Positions 46,287 to 55,203 of a DNA stretch of 64,000 nt are shown here, in pieces (the stretch's first letter is position 1; the number at the start of each line of letters is the position of its first letter). A program made the translations under genes and the position numbers. The DNA comes from Lysobacter capsici (GTDB taxonomy: Bacteria; Pseudomonadota; Gammaproteobacteria; Xanthomonadales; Xanthomonadaceae): NCBI RefSeq assembly GCF_014779555.2, contig NZ_CP094357.1, forward strand, positions 2,728,001-2,792,000, read 5' to 3'. Under the pieces are notes generated by a model. The model made no database searches, was not told where the DNA came from, and was given only the letters and a program-made list of their open reading frames with translations.

Positions 46287-49004
46287 ATGAGCCTGCGCGA
46301 CTATGTGCGCAAACGCCGGCTCGACGCGACTCCTGAGCCCGGAGTCGAGCGGGCGAACACCAAGCCGGGCGCGAAATCGCGGCACAGCCGCGCGCAACCC
46401 ATTTTCGTAGTGCAGCTGCATCACGCCCGCGCCCGTCATTACGACTTCCGCCTGGAAGCCGACGGCGTGCTGAAGAGCTGGGCGGTGCCCAAGGGCCCGT
46501 CGCTGCGCGCCGGCGAACGCCGGCTAGCGGTCGAGGTCGAGGATCATCCGCTCGACTACGCCGGTTTCGAAGGCGATATCCCGCAGGGCCATTACGGCGC
46601 CGGCCATGTCGATATCTTCGATCGCGGCACCTGGCACAGCGACGGCGATGCGCTGGAACAGATCGCCGCGGGCAAGCTGGATTTCGAGCTCGACGGCGAG
46701 CGTTTGCGCGGCCGTTTCACTCTGGTCAGGACCAAGCCCTCGGGGCGGCAGCGGCAATGGCTGTTGATCAAGCGCAGCGACGAATATGTGCAGGACAGCG
46801 ATGCCGATGCGATGGTCGAGGCGATGGGGGCGGGTGTCGACGCGGCCACTGGTTCCGCGCGTTCGCGCGGCGGGGCTCGGGCGACGACGAAGACAAGCAA
46901 GCGGGCCGCGAAAAAGTCGGCGATGAAAGCCGCCGCGAAGCCCGTCGATAAATCCTTGCAGACGGCAAGGGCGGCCAAGGCCAAGCCTGCCTCGAAGAGT
47001 TCTGTCGCGAAGGCTTCGGCCGCAAGCACCGACTGGCGCAAGCAAGCGCTGGCCTTGCCGGGCGCGGAGGTCGCGGCGATGCCGAAACAAATCGAACTGC
47101 AACTGGCGACGTTGCGCGAGCATCCGCCGGTCGGCGGCGACTGGCTGCACGAGATCAAATGGGACGGCTACCGCCTGATCGGGTATCGCCAACGCGCCAC
47201 GCGCCTGGAATCGCGCAATCGCCTGGACTGGACCGGACGCTTCCCGGCCTTGGCCGAGGCGGTGGACGCGCTGCCGCTGCGCAGCGCCATCCTGGACGGC
47301 GAATTGATCGCGCAAGACCGCGCCGGCCACAGCGATTTCGGCGAACTGCAGCGGCGGCTGGAAGCGGGGCAGGTCGATGCATTGCGCTACGTCGTGTTCG
47401 ATCTGCTGTACCTGGACGGGATCGATCTGCGCGGCGCCGCGCAGTCGGCGCGTCGCGATCTGTTGCGCGAGGTATTGGCGGCGGGCGAAGCCTCGCCGCT
47501 GGCCTTCAGCGAGCACGTGCAAGGTCCGGCCGATCAGGTGCTCGCGGCCAGCGCCAAGGCCGGGCTGGAAGGCATCATCAGCAAGCGCGCCGATGCGCCG
47601 TACCGCGGCGGCCGCAGCCAGGCCTGGATCAAGCTCAAGCACAAGGCCGACGAGGAATTCATCGTGGTCGGCTACACCCCGCCGAAGAACAGCCGGCAGG
47701 GCTTCGGTTCGTTGCTGCTCGCGCGTCCCGAGCAAGGCGGCCTGGTGTATGTCGGCCGGGTCGGCAGCGGCTTCAACGACGACACCTTGCGCAGCCTGAC
47801 CCGGCGCCTGCGTGGCCTGCATAGCGAGCACGCGTCGGTCGAATTGCCAGAACACGTACCGTTTTCGCGGCGCAGCGTGCATTGGGTCGAACCAAAACTC
47901 GTCATCGACGTGCATTCGCGCGGCCGCGGCAAGGAAGGCCTGATCCGTCAGGCCAGTTTCGCGCGCTTGCGCGAGGACAAGAGCGCCGCGGATCTGGGTG
48001 CTGCGTCTGCGGGCGAGGGCAAGGGTAGAGGCAGCGGGGGTCGGCCATCCGCCGCTACCGATGGCCGCGCCAAGCCGAGCGCAAAATCCGCCGCGAAATT
48101 GCCCGCGAAGTCACGAGCAAAGGCCGCCGTCGAGGAGCAGGGCATGTCCGAACAACGCATCACCCATCCCGAACGCATCGTGTTTCCGGATGCGAAGATC
48201 AGCAAGGGCGAGGTCGCCGACTACTATCGCGCGGTCGAACGCTGGCTGTTGCCGGAACTGATCGACCGGCCGGTCTCGCTGCTGCGCTGTCCCGACGGCA
48301 TCGGCTCGCAGTGCTTCTTTCACAAGCACCACAGCGACGGCTTCGGTCCCGATGTGCATCCGGTGAGCTTGCGCGAATCCGCAGGCCAGGCCGACTACGT
48401 CTATGTCGACGACATCCAGGGCGTGTTGGCGCTGGTGCAGATGAATACCCTGGAGTTCCATCCCTGGGGCGCGCGGCGCGACAAGCCGGACCGGCCCGAT
48501 CGTCTGATCTTCGATCTCGATCCCGCCGAAGGCATCGCCTGGAGCGAACTCAAGCGCGCCGCGCGCGAAGTGCGCGACCGGCTGGCCGAGATCGGCCTGG
48601 ACAGCTGGGTGCGCCTGTCCGGCGGCAAGGGCGCGCATGTATGCGTGCCGATCCAGCGCGGGCCGGACTGGCCGCAGGTCAAAGCCTTCTGCGAAGCCTT
48701 CGCCGATGCGATGGTGGAGAACTCGCCCTTGCGTTACGTCGCCACCGCATCCAAGGCGGTGCGCAAGGACCGCATCTTCATCGACTGGCTGCGCAATGCG
48801 CGCGGCGCGACCAGCGTCACCGGCTGGTCGCTGCGCGCGCGCGAGGGCGCGCCGGTGGCGATGCCGCTGCGCTGGGACGAATTCGCGCGCAGCCGCGCCT
48901 CCACCGATTTCGATCTGGGCAAGGCCCTGCGCCGCGCGAAGCGGCTGCGCAGCGATCCGTGGGAAGGCTACGCCTCGAGCCGGCAGCGATTGCCCAAGCT
49001 CTAG
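46287..49004 (+). CDS. ligD: ATP-dependent DNA ligase D with PE, ligase and polymerase domains
   Basis: Three-domain NHEJ enzyme (905 aa). The 3'-phosphoesterase domain comes first (about 35-185, FVVQLHHARARHYDFRLE), then a Lys/Ala-rich linker, then the ligase (Lys291 in EIKWDGYR is the adenylated residue; OB fold after), a second linker, and the primase-polymerase domain from about 620 (CFFHKHHSDGF, LIFDLDP with the catalytic aspartates). The PE-LIG-POL order matches Pseudomonas rather than Mycobacterium. It starts 36 bases after ku. Confidence 0.95.
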   Translation: MSLRDYVRKRRLDATPEPGVERANTKPGAKSRHSRAQPIFVVQLHHARARHYDFRLEADGVLKSWAVPKGPSLRAGERRLAVEVEDHPLDYAGFEGDIPQGHYGAGHVDIFDRGTWHSDGDALEQIAAGKLDFELDGERLRGRFTLVRTKPSGRQRQWLLIKRSDEYVQDSDADAMVEAMGAGVDAATGSARSRGGARATTKTSKRAAKKSAMKAAAKPVDKSLQTARAAKAKPASKSSVAKASAASTDWRKQALALPGAEVAAMPKQIELQLATLREHPPVGGDWLHEIKWDGYRLIGYRQRATRLESRNRLDWTGRFPALAEAVDALPLRSAILDGELIAQDRAGHSDFGELQRRLEAGQVDALRYVVFDLLYLDGIDLRGAAQSARRDLLREVLAAGEASPLAFSEHVQGPADQVLAASAKAGLEGIISKRADAPYRGGRSQAWIKLKHKADEEFIVVGYTPPKNSRQGFGSLLLARPEQGGLVYVGRVGSGFNDDTLRSLTRRLRGLHSEHASVELPEHVPFSRRSVHWVEPKLVIDVHSRGRGKEGLIRQASFARLREDKSAADLGAASAGEGKGRGSGGRPSAATDGRAKPSAKSAAKLPAKSRAKAAVEEQGMSEQRITHPERIVFPDAKISKGEVADYYRAVERWLLPELIDRPVSLLRCPDGIGSQCFFHKHHSDGFGPDVHPVSLRESAGQADYVYVDDIQGVLALVQMNTLEFHPWGARRDKPDRPDRLIFDLDPAEGIAWSELKRAAREVRDRLAEIGLDSWVRLSGGKGAHVCVPIQRGPDWPQVKAFCEAFADAMVENSPLRYVATASKAVRKDRIFIDWLRNARGATSVTGWSLRAREGAPVAMPLRWDEFARSRASTDFDLGKALRRAKRLRSDPWEGYASSRQRLPKL

Positions 49005-49076
49005 CGGCCACGCCCTGGCGCGAAACCGGCGGCCTCACACCATTCCAGGCCACCCCATCTCCGGCTCCGCTTAGCT

Positions 49077-49113
49077 CCCTCTCCCGCTTGCGGGAGAGGG
49101 CCGGGGTGAGGGC
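49077..49113. repeat. Dispersed hairpin repeat (CCCTCTCCCG family)
   Basis: CCCTCTCCCGCTTGCGGGAG forms a hairpin, followed by CCGGGGTGAGGGC. It lies between ligD and the convergent MgtC-type gene and may double as a transcription barrier. Confidence 0.85.
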
Positions 49114-49180
49114 CCGCGCCCAACCGCAAGCATCCAATCGCCCCGAACAAAGCGCCTTACTCCCCGCGTCGCCCCCGAGC

Positions 49181-49684
49181 CTAGCCACGTGATGCATCAC
49201 CTTCGCCATCGCCCTGCGCTTGCGTCACACCCCTCATCCCGAACCGCCGTTCGCTCCAGTTCAACACCGTAAGCACCAATAAAGTCAGCACCGCCGCGGC
49301 CACGGCGAGCACGTGATAACGCAGGCCGGTGCAGGCGCCGATCACCGCGACCATCAGCAGCGAGGCCGCGGTGGTGATGCCGGCCACATTGCGGCCGCCG
49401 CGCGAGGCGAAGATCGTGCCCGCGCCGATGAACGACACGCCGCCGATCACCGCCTCGACCAGGCGCATCGGGTCCATGGTGATCATGAAGGGCATGCGGA
49501 AACGCGGATCCATCATCGCCAACTGGCCCATGCCGATCAGCAGCGACGAGGCGCCGGCCACCAGCATGTGCGTGCGAAATCCGGCCGGCCGGTTCTTGAG
49601 TTCGCGTTCGAATCCGATCGCGCCGCCTAACGCCATCGCGTACGCGGCGCCGCCGACCACCCACAACTGATCCATGAGTTGCAT
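49181..49684 (-). CDS. MgtC/SapB-family membrane protein
   Basis: 167-residue inner-membrane protein of the MgtC/SapB family. GGAG is well placed before the ATG at 49684; a longer form from 49717 is possible. The signature GGAIGFERELKNRPAGFRTHMLV and GGVSFIGAGTIF are clear and five helices are predicted. It lacks the soluble C-terminal domain of Salmonella MgtC, ending soon after the last helix in a polar tail. Family members link to acid or Mg2+ stress; the true function here is open. Confidence 0.9.
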   Translation of the reverse strand: MQLMDQLWVVGGAAYAMALGGAIGFERELKNRPAGFRTHMLVAGASSLLIGMGQLAMMDPRFRMPFMITMDPMRLVEAVIGGVSFIGAGTIFASRGGRNVAGITTAASLLMVAVIGACTGLRYHVLAVAAAVLTLLVLTVLNWSERRFGMRGVTQAQGDGEGDASRG

Positions 49685-49904
49685 GAATGCGCTCCGCTGC
49701 GCCGATAGCAGATTCATGGATAACGACGCCGCCGTTATTCGAATGTGACTGGCGCTTGCTCGCGCTGAAGCTTGTTCGCTGAAGGATTCATCGTGACGCG
49801 ACGACGATGAACCGCACACCTCGCGCTAACACCGCACTGGCCTGCTCTTAACTTGTGCGCGCGTAGTTTCGGTGGCGTACCCACAGGCTCCAGGGAGAGC
49901 GACC

Positions 49905-50087
49905 ATGCCACGCGGCGACAAATCCTCGTATACCGACAAGCAGAAGCGTCAAGCCGAGCACATCGAAGCCGGCTACCGCGAACAAGGCGTGTCCAAGCAG
50001 GAAGCCGAGGAGCGGGCTTGGCGCACCGTCAATAAAAAAGATCACGGCGGCAAGAAGTCGGGATCCGGACGCAAGGACCATCACTGA
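49905..50087 (+). CDS. Small basic stress-associated protein (plasmid-stabilisation-type annotation)
   Basis: 60 residues, MPRGDKSSYTDKQKRQAEHI then a helical acidic-basic stretch and a GGKKSGSGRKDHH tail. AGGGAG precedes the ATG. Proteins of this sequence type are widespread in proteobacteria and are often labelled plasmid stabilisation, a label without strong support. It lies in a group with Ku/LigD, MgtC and a BON protein, which suggests a stress role. Too short for safe functional claims. Confidence 0.78.
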   Translation: MPRGDKSSYTDKQKRQAEHIEAGYREQGVSKQEAEERAWRTVNKKDHGGKKSGSGRKDHH

Positions 50088-50191
50088 GCGTACCCGGCGC
50101 GTCGCGCCTTCGGTGCAAGCAGCAGCAAGCGACCGCTTTCAACACGCGACACCTTCGAGACCACGCGTCTCAGCCAATGAGGAATACCCCG

Positions 50192-50566
50192 ATGAACAGC
50201 ACTCACACCCATTCCATCCGAATCGCCACCGCCGTGCTCGCCCTGGTCCTCTCGGGCGGCGCGTTCGCGCAGAGCGCGGGCACCCCCAACGGCAACGATC
50301 CGGCCACGGCCGCGGCGAAGAACGACTCGGCGCAGCCGGTCAGCGACACCTGGATAACCACCAAGGTCAAGACCGAATTGCTGGCGTCCAGCGAGGTATC
50401 GGGCACCGACATCAAGGTCGAGACCGTCAACGGCGTGGTCAAGCTGTCGGGCACCGCGAACAAGGCGCAGGTCGAGAAGGCCAAGTCGATTGCGCAGAAC
50501 ATCGATGGCGTCAAGAGTGTGGATACCAGTGGGTTGATGGCGGGTAGCAAGAGCGCCAAGAAGTAA
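50192..50566 (+). CDS. Periplasmic BON-domain protein
   Basis: 124 residues. GAGGAA at 50179 suits the ATG at 50192 better than the ATG at 50177. A signal peptide (IRIATAVLALVLSGGAFAQ) is followed by one BON domain (about 55-115) with DTWITTKVKTELLASSEVSGTDIKVETVNGVVKLSG. BON domains bind membranes or other proteins; OsmY is the model relative. It fits the osmotic/envelope stress theme of the neighbours. The next 208 bases hold no gene. Confidence 0.9.
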   Translation: MNSTHTHSIRIATAVLALVLSGGAFAQSAGTPNGNDPATAAAKNDSAQPVSDTWITTKVKTELLASSEVSGTDIKVETVNGVVKLSGTANKAQVEKAKSIAQNIDGVKSVDTSGLMAGSKSAKK

Positions 50567-50774
50567 ATAGTGTGAGAAGTGAGGAACGAGAGTTAAAGCA
50601 AAGAGCTAAAGCCAAGCGAAAGAAGTAGGCCTGCGAACACGGCTAATTGGCGCCGGCGCGTGAACCGCTCATGCGCGCCGGCGTCCTCGGCCGACGTGGG
50701 TCCGGCGATATTCGCTACATCGGCGGCACGGTCAGGCCGGAATTGTCCGGCCTGACCGCCGCGGAGAACCCGTG

Positions 50775-51095
50775 ATGACCCAGACAGCCGATCGCGTCTA
50801 TACCGATCCCGCCGATATCGATCGGTTGCGTCAGTTGATCGGGCGTCTGCCGGACGCGGGCCTGGTCGATATCGTATTGATCGACGGAAGCCGCCAGTCC
50901 GCGGTCGTCACCGTGCGTCCGAGCCTGCAGACCTTTCTCGACGGCGAGGGCAACGAAGGCATCAACGCGGTCGTGCGGCTGGACGATCCCGAGGTCGCCA
51001 ACGGCAGTCGCTATCTGTGGATCGACGAGATCCTCGATATCCATCCCATCCATTCCGATGAACGCGTGTTCGCGCAGCCGCCGCGGCGGCCGTGA
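50775..51095 (+). CDS. DUF3247-family protein
   Basis: 106 residues. The start is the ATG at 50775, next to a GTG at 50772, with GGAG upstream. The sequence (TDPADIDRLRQLIGRLPDAG, LVDIVLIDGSRQSAVVTVRPSLQTFLD) matches my recollection of DUF3247, a family largely limited to the Xanthomonadaceae with a small beta-barrel fold. The function is unknown; an Sm-like or regulatory role has been suggested by fold only. No signal or membrane segment. Confidence 0.75.
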   Translation: MTQTADRVYTDPADIDRLRQLIGRLPDAGLVDIVLIDGSRQSAVVTVRPSLQTFLDGEGNEGINAVVRLDDPEVANGSRYLWIDEILDIHPIHSDERVFAQPPRRP

Positions 51096-51147
51096 CGGCG
51101 CGGCGGCGGACTCGGCCGTTGAGACGCCGATGCGGGAGCATGCCGGC

Positions 51148-51771
51148 ATGTCCTTCCTGCGCACCCGCGATCCAGACACCGGCCCCGGCTGCAGCGAAGG
51201 CGTTTGCCATGTCTACGTGCTGCCATGCGCCTACGAGGATCTGCTCAAGCTGGGGTTCTCGCGCAATCCCTTGTCGCGCGCGCAGGCGCTGCAGGCGCGC
51301 TATTTCGAATTCTTCGATCTGGACCGCGCCTTCCTGATCCAGACCGAGACCGTGCGCGATGCGCGCGACCTGGAGCTGCGTCTTCGCCACGTGCTCATCG
51401 AGCACAACGCGCCGGCGCCGTTGACGGTTCGCCGCGAAGCCGGCGGTCATAGCGAGTGGTATCGCGGCGCGTACACGGCCTTGGCCGGGCAGGCCGACGC
51501 GCTCGAGGCGCGGGGATACACAGTGTATCGGCCGTCGCGCGCCTGGTTCGCGCGCGAACTGGCGGCCCAGGGCGATCAGTTGTTCGAACGCGCATCGATG
51601 CTGCTGGCGCAACTGCAGGGCGATCTGGATTGGTTGCGGCGCCCGGATCTCGGCCCGTTGCGGCGCAACCTGATCGACGCGCTCGATGCGCATGCCGCGC
51701 TGGAGATCGACCTGGAACCGCGCCTGCCGCAGGCGCTGCTCGACTGGTACCGCGACGACCGGCCGGCATAA
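51148..51771 (+). CDS. GIY-YIG-like nuclease family protein
   Basis: About 207 residues from the ATG at 51148; starts at 51130 or further upstream are possible. The N-terminal part (CHVYVLPCAYEDLLKLGFSRNP, later RDLELRLRHVLIEHN) has the spacing of a GIY-YIG/T5orf172-type domain, with LKLGFSRNP matching the second strand and the glutamate in DLELRLRHVL a candidate metal ligand. The C-terminal half is helical and unrecognised. Function unknown; nuclease activity is inferred and not certain, as the GIY tyrosines are only partly kept. Confidence 0.65.
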   Translation: MSFLRTRDPDTGPGCSEGVCHVYVLPCAYEDLLKLGFSRNPLSRAQALQARYFEFFDLDRAFLIQTETVRDARDLELRLRHVLIEHNAPAPLTVRREAGGHSEWYRGAYTALAGQADALEARGYTVYRPSRAWFARELAAQGDQLFERASMLLAQLQGDLDWLRRPDLGPLRRNLIDALDAHAALEIDLEPRLPQALLDWYRDDRPA

Positions 51772-51813
51772 GGCGCCGGACCGAGGTCGCCTCACTCATT
51801 GGAGCCTACGACC

Positions 51814-52005
51814 ATGACCCCGCTCGACAGACCCTTGCGACGCGAAGTGGAGATCGATGGCAAACCCTACACGCTGATCCTCGATCCCGAAGGCCTCAAG
51901 CTCAACGCCAAGGGACACCGAAAGGGGCTGGCGCTGAGCTGGACCGATCTGGTGTCCGGCGATGCGGCGCTGGCGGCGGCCTTGCAGGCCTCGACGGCGG
52001 ATTGA
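51814..52005 (+). CDS. Small protein of unknown function
   Basis: 63 residues from the ATG at 51814, preceded by TTGGAG at a slightly long distance. It reads MTPLDRPLRREVEIDGKPYT and then LILDPEGLKLNAKGHRKGLALSWTDLVSG, a compact beta-rich pattern with no signal. The codon pattern matches real genes here and the product looks folded. No family recognised. Confidence 0.65.
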   Translation: MTPLDRPLRREVEIDGKPYTLILDPEGLKLNAKGHRKGLALSWTDLVSGDAALAAALQASTAD

Positions 52006-52033
52006 TCGCCGCCGCTTCGTCGCTGGCGGTGGC

Positions 52034-52612
52034 TCAGAACCTTCGCACCCTAAACGCCAGACTGATGCGCGGATCGAGCACGCCCGGCGCTTTGGGAATG
52101 CCGTGATCGTAGTGGTACTGCGAGGCGTGGCTCATCACCACCAGGCTGCCGGCCTCCAGTGGCATATGCCAGCACTCGCGCGGCTCGCGCTTGGCGCGGA
52201 TGGTCATGCGCCGGGTCGCGCCGAGCGACAGCACCGCGATCGGTTGGCCGGGCGCGAGGTCATGCACCTTGTCGTTATGCGGCGCGACGCTGTCGTGGCC
52301 GTCGCGATACAGGTTCAGGCCGACGCTGTTGAACGGCGCGTCCAGCACCTGCGCGACGCGTTGCGCGGTTTCGGCCAGCAGCGGCGGCAACGCGTCGTGG
52401 TCGAGACGGTAGCTGGCCATGCGCCGCGGCACCTCGACCAGGCGCTCGTACATCATGCGTTGCTGCGAGGTCCATGCGGCGTGGGTCAGCAGGATCTCGA
52501 ACAGGCGCTCGCACCACGGCGGATCGAACACCCCGGGCAGATAGCGCAGGCCGCCCTCGGCGTCGAGCACCGGTTGCTGCGGTTCGCTGTCGAAGAAGGA
52601 AGCCTGATGCAT
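52034..52612 (-). CDS. alkB: AlkB-family alpha-ketoglutarate-dependent dioxygenase
   Basis: Fe(II)/2-oxoglutarate oxygenase (192 aa) that removes alkyl groups from nucleic acid bases in family members. The metal ligands are His112 and Asp114 (PHNDKVHD) and His170 (DHGIPK); Arg182 and Arg188 in PRISLAFR should bind 2-oxoglutarate. The substrate lid has NLYRDGHDSVAPH. It belongs to the short AlkB group common in Xanthomonas and Pseudomonas and overlaps no neighbour. The repair role is inferred from the family. Confidence 0.9.
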   Translation of the reverse strand: MHQASFFDSEPQQPVLDAEGGLRYLPGVFDPPWCERLFEILLTHAAWTSQQRMMYERLVEVPRRMASYRLDHDALPPLLAETAQRVAQVLDAPFNSVGLNLYRDGHDSVAPHNDKVHDLAPGQPIAVLSLGATRRMTIRAKREPRECWHMPLEAGSLVVMSHASQYHYDHGIPKAPGVLDPRISLAFRVRRF

Positions 52613-52702
52613 GCGCCATCGTGCCCGGCGGTAATCCCGGTATCTGAGATTCGAGGTATGGGCATGTGCGCGGCTTGCAAGTCGCGCGTTAGATCGCCGC
52701 AT

Positions 52703-53983
52703 TCAGGCCGGATGCTTCTCCAGCTTCGGCAGGAACCACGCCATCAGCCCGATCGCCGGCAGATAGGCGCACAGGCCGTAGACCGCTTCGATGCCGATAT
52801 GGTCGGCCAGCTGGCCCAACGCCGCCGCGCCCAGGCCGCCCATGCCGAAGGCGAAACCGAAGAACAGGCCGGCGATCATGCCGGTGCGGCCGGGGATCAG
52901 CTCCTGCGCGTACACCAGGATCGCCGCGAACGCCGACGACAGCACCAGGCCGATCACCACCGTCAGCACCGTGGTCCACAGCAGATTGGCGTGCGGCAGC
53001 ATCAGGGTGAACGGCAATACGCCGAGGATCGAAAACCAGATCACGTAGCGACGGCCGATGCGGTCGCCGATCGGGCCGCCGAGCAAGGTGCCGGCGGCGA
53101 CCGCGCCGAGGAATACGAACAGGTGCAGCTGCGCATCGCGCGCGGCCAGATGGAATTTCTCCATCAGGTAAAAGGTGTAGTAGCTCGACAGGCTGGCCAT
53201 GTAGAAATACTTGGAAAAGATCAGCACGCCGAGCACCGCAAGAGTCATGGCGATGGTCTTGCGCGGCAGCGTCGGCCGCGCGACCGCATGCGCGCGCGCC
53301 TTGCGGTGGGCCGGGATCTGTTCGCGATACCACAGGCCGATGCGGCTGAGGATCACGATCGCGGCGAGCGCGGCGAACGCGAACCAGGCGACGCTGCCCT
53401 GGCCGCGCGGCATCACGATGTAAGCCGCGAGCAAGGGCCCGAGCGCCGAACCGACGTTGCCGCCGACCTGAAACAGCGATTGGGCCAGGCCGTGGCGGCC
53501 GCCGGAGGCCATGCGCGCCACCCGCGAGGATTCGGGATGGAACACCGACGAGCCCGAACCGACCAGGGCCGCGGCCAACAGCAGCATCGGGAAAGTCGTC
53601 GCGCGCGACAGCAACAGCAGGCCGGTCAGGGTGAAACCCATGCCGATCGCCAGCGAGTAGGGCATCGGGCGCTTGTCGGTGTAGATGCCGACCAGCGGCT
53701 GCAGCAGCGAGGCGGTGACCTGGAAGGTCAGGGTGATCAGGCCGATCTGGCCGAAATCCAGCCGGAACGATTGCTTGAGCAAGGGGTACAGCGCCGGCAG
53801 CAGCGACTGGATCATGTCGTTGAGCAGGTGGCAGACGCTGAGCATCGCCAGGATCGGCAAAGCGATCTTGTTGGCGGTTTCGGCGGCCGGCGCGGGCGCG
53901 GCTTCGAACGGCGGAACGTGGGCGACCGTCGGCGCGTCGACAAGGTCGGCCGTTGCCGCGGCGGGGGCATCCAGGGTGGTCAT
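52703..53983 (-). CDS. MFS transporter, fosmidomycin-resistance (Fsr)-like
   Basis: 426-residue major-facilitator exporter. A soluble Ala/Pro-rich N-terminus of about 40 residues precedes twelve helices. The Fsr-type features are SVCHLLNDMIQSLLPALYPLLK, GLITLTFQVTASLLQPLVGIYTDKRP and SGSSVFHPESSRVARMASGGRHGLAQS. It is divergent from an AraC regulator that very likely controls it. Substrate unknown; Fsr relatives export fosmidomycin or other small molecules. Confidence 0.88.
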   Translation of the reverse strand: MTTLDAPAAATADLVDAPTVAHVPPFEAAPAPAAETANKIALPILAMLSVCHLLNDMIQSLLPALYPLLKQSFRLDFGQIGLITLTFQVTASLLQPLVGIYTDKRPMPYSLAIGMGFTLTGLLLLSRATTFPMLLLAAALVGSGSSVFHPESSRVARMASGGRHGLAQSLFQVGGNVGSALGPLLAAYIVMPRGQGSVAWFAFAALAAIVILSRIGLWYREQIPAHRKARAHAVARPTLPRKTIAMTLAVLGVLIFSKYFYMASLSSYYTFYLMEKFHLAARDAQLHLFVFLGAVAAGTLLGGPIGDRIGRRYVIWFSILGVLPFTLMLPHANLLWTTVLTVVIGLVLSSAFAAILVYAQELIPGRTGMIAGLFFGFAFGMGGLGAAALGQLADHIGIEAVYGLCAYLPAIGLMAWFLPKLEKHPA

Positions 53984-54143
53984 GGGCGGGGGCCAGGAGA
54001 GAACGGGACTGCGCTGGACGACCGCGGAGGCGAGGGCGTTGAGGTTGCCGTTGCTGTCGAGGTGCCTGCTGCGCCAACCAGTAGACGCCGTCGCGACACT
54101 GCCCGCACTATCATTCAGGTCAACAATCTGCGAGATCGGGCCA

Positions 54144-54977
54144 ATGCGCAACGTCCAGGCGACCCTTGCCGACCAATTGCCGGGCCGTATCGTCGCGACG
54201 TCGAACGAATACCCCAGCCACCATCGCATCGCCCGCCACAAGCATCGGCGCTCGCAATTGCTGTACGCCGCGCACGGGATCATGGTGGTCGGCACCGAGA
54301 CGGGGCGCTGGATCGTGCCGCCCGAGCGCGCGGCCTGGGTTCCATCCGGCATGGCCCACGATGTGCACGTGCTGGCGCAGATCAGCACGCGCAGCATCTA
54401 CATCGAGCCCGAGGTCAGCGCCGCGTTGCCGCGCGATTGCCGGGTGATCGGGGTGTCGCCGCTGATGCGGCAGTTGCTGCTGGAAACGCTGGACCTGCCG
54501 CTGCAGAGCGAGTCCGGCAGCGGCTCGCGTCCGGACCTGATTTATTCGTTGATCGTGCATGAGATCGAACGCGCGCCGGTGCTGCCGCTGGACATTCCGT
54601 TTCCGGCCGATCCGCGCCTGGCCAAGCGGTGCCGCGCCTATCTGGCGCATCCGTCGCCGCACGACAGCATCGACGATTGGTGCGCCGATCTGGCGATGAG
54701 CCGGCGCACCTTCACCCGGCGTTTTCGCGCCGAAACCGGAACCAGTTTCGCCCAGTGGTGCCGGCAGGCGGCGATCTTCGCGGCCTTGCCGCGGCTGGCC
54801 GCGGGCGAGGCGATCACCGCCTTGGCGCTGGATCTGGGATACGAGAGCGCGTCGGCGTTCACCACCATGTTCAAACGGCTGATCGGCATGCCGCCGAGCC
54901 GGTATCTGGCGGTGTCGAATCCGATGCGGGAGGTGGCGGGGCCGATGCGGGCGACGATGCGGGGGTTGGATGGGTGA
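54144..54977 (+). CDS. AraC-family transcriptional regulator
   Basis: 277 residues: an N-terminal cupin-like sensor (HHRIARHKHRRSQLLYAAHGIMVV) and a C-terminal pair of helix-turn-helix units (about 180-270, SIDDWCADLAMSRRTFTRRFRAETG and YESASAFTTMFKRLIGMPPSRYL). The sensor type and the divergent MFS gene match the NimR/NimT arrangement of E. coli, where the regulator controls an exporter. The effector is unknown. Confidence 0.9.
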   Translation: MRNVQATLADQLPGRIVATSNEYPSHHRIARHKHRRSQLLYAAHGIMVVGTETGRWIVPPERAAWVPSGMAHDVHVLAQISTRSIYIEPEVSAALPRDCRVIGVSPLMRQLLLETLDLPLQSESGSGSRPDLIYSLIVHEIERAPVLPLDIPFPADPRLAKRCRAYLAHPSPHDSIDDWCADLAMSRRTFTRRFRAETGTSFAQWCRQAAIFAALPRLAAGEAITALALDLGYESASAFTTMFKRLIGMPPSRYLAVSNPMREVAGPMRATMRGLDG

Positions 54978-55063
54978 GGCGGGTTTGATTTGATCGCGGT
55001 CTGAGGCGAAGGCGTCGCGGTGCGTGTTGGCCCGCGACATCGGGTTTGCGTGGACGTTGCGGG

Positions 55064-55147
55064 TTCGCGGTCGCGGCTTGCGCCGCTCCTACAGGTGGAT
55101 ACGTGACTTGCGATTCATCCTGTAGGAGCGGCGCGAGCCGCGACCAC
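55064..55147. repeat. Pair of REP elements
   Basis: Inverted copies at 55064-55095 and 55119-55147 (GTAGGAGCGGC family), in the spacer between the AraC gene and the convergent hydrolase. Confidence 0.8.
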
Positions 55148-55203
55148 GAACCTTCGGCTGCGACGCCGGCCGCATTGCCTCCGCATCGCAAAGACCAAAG
55201 ACC

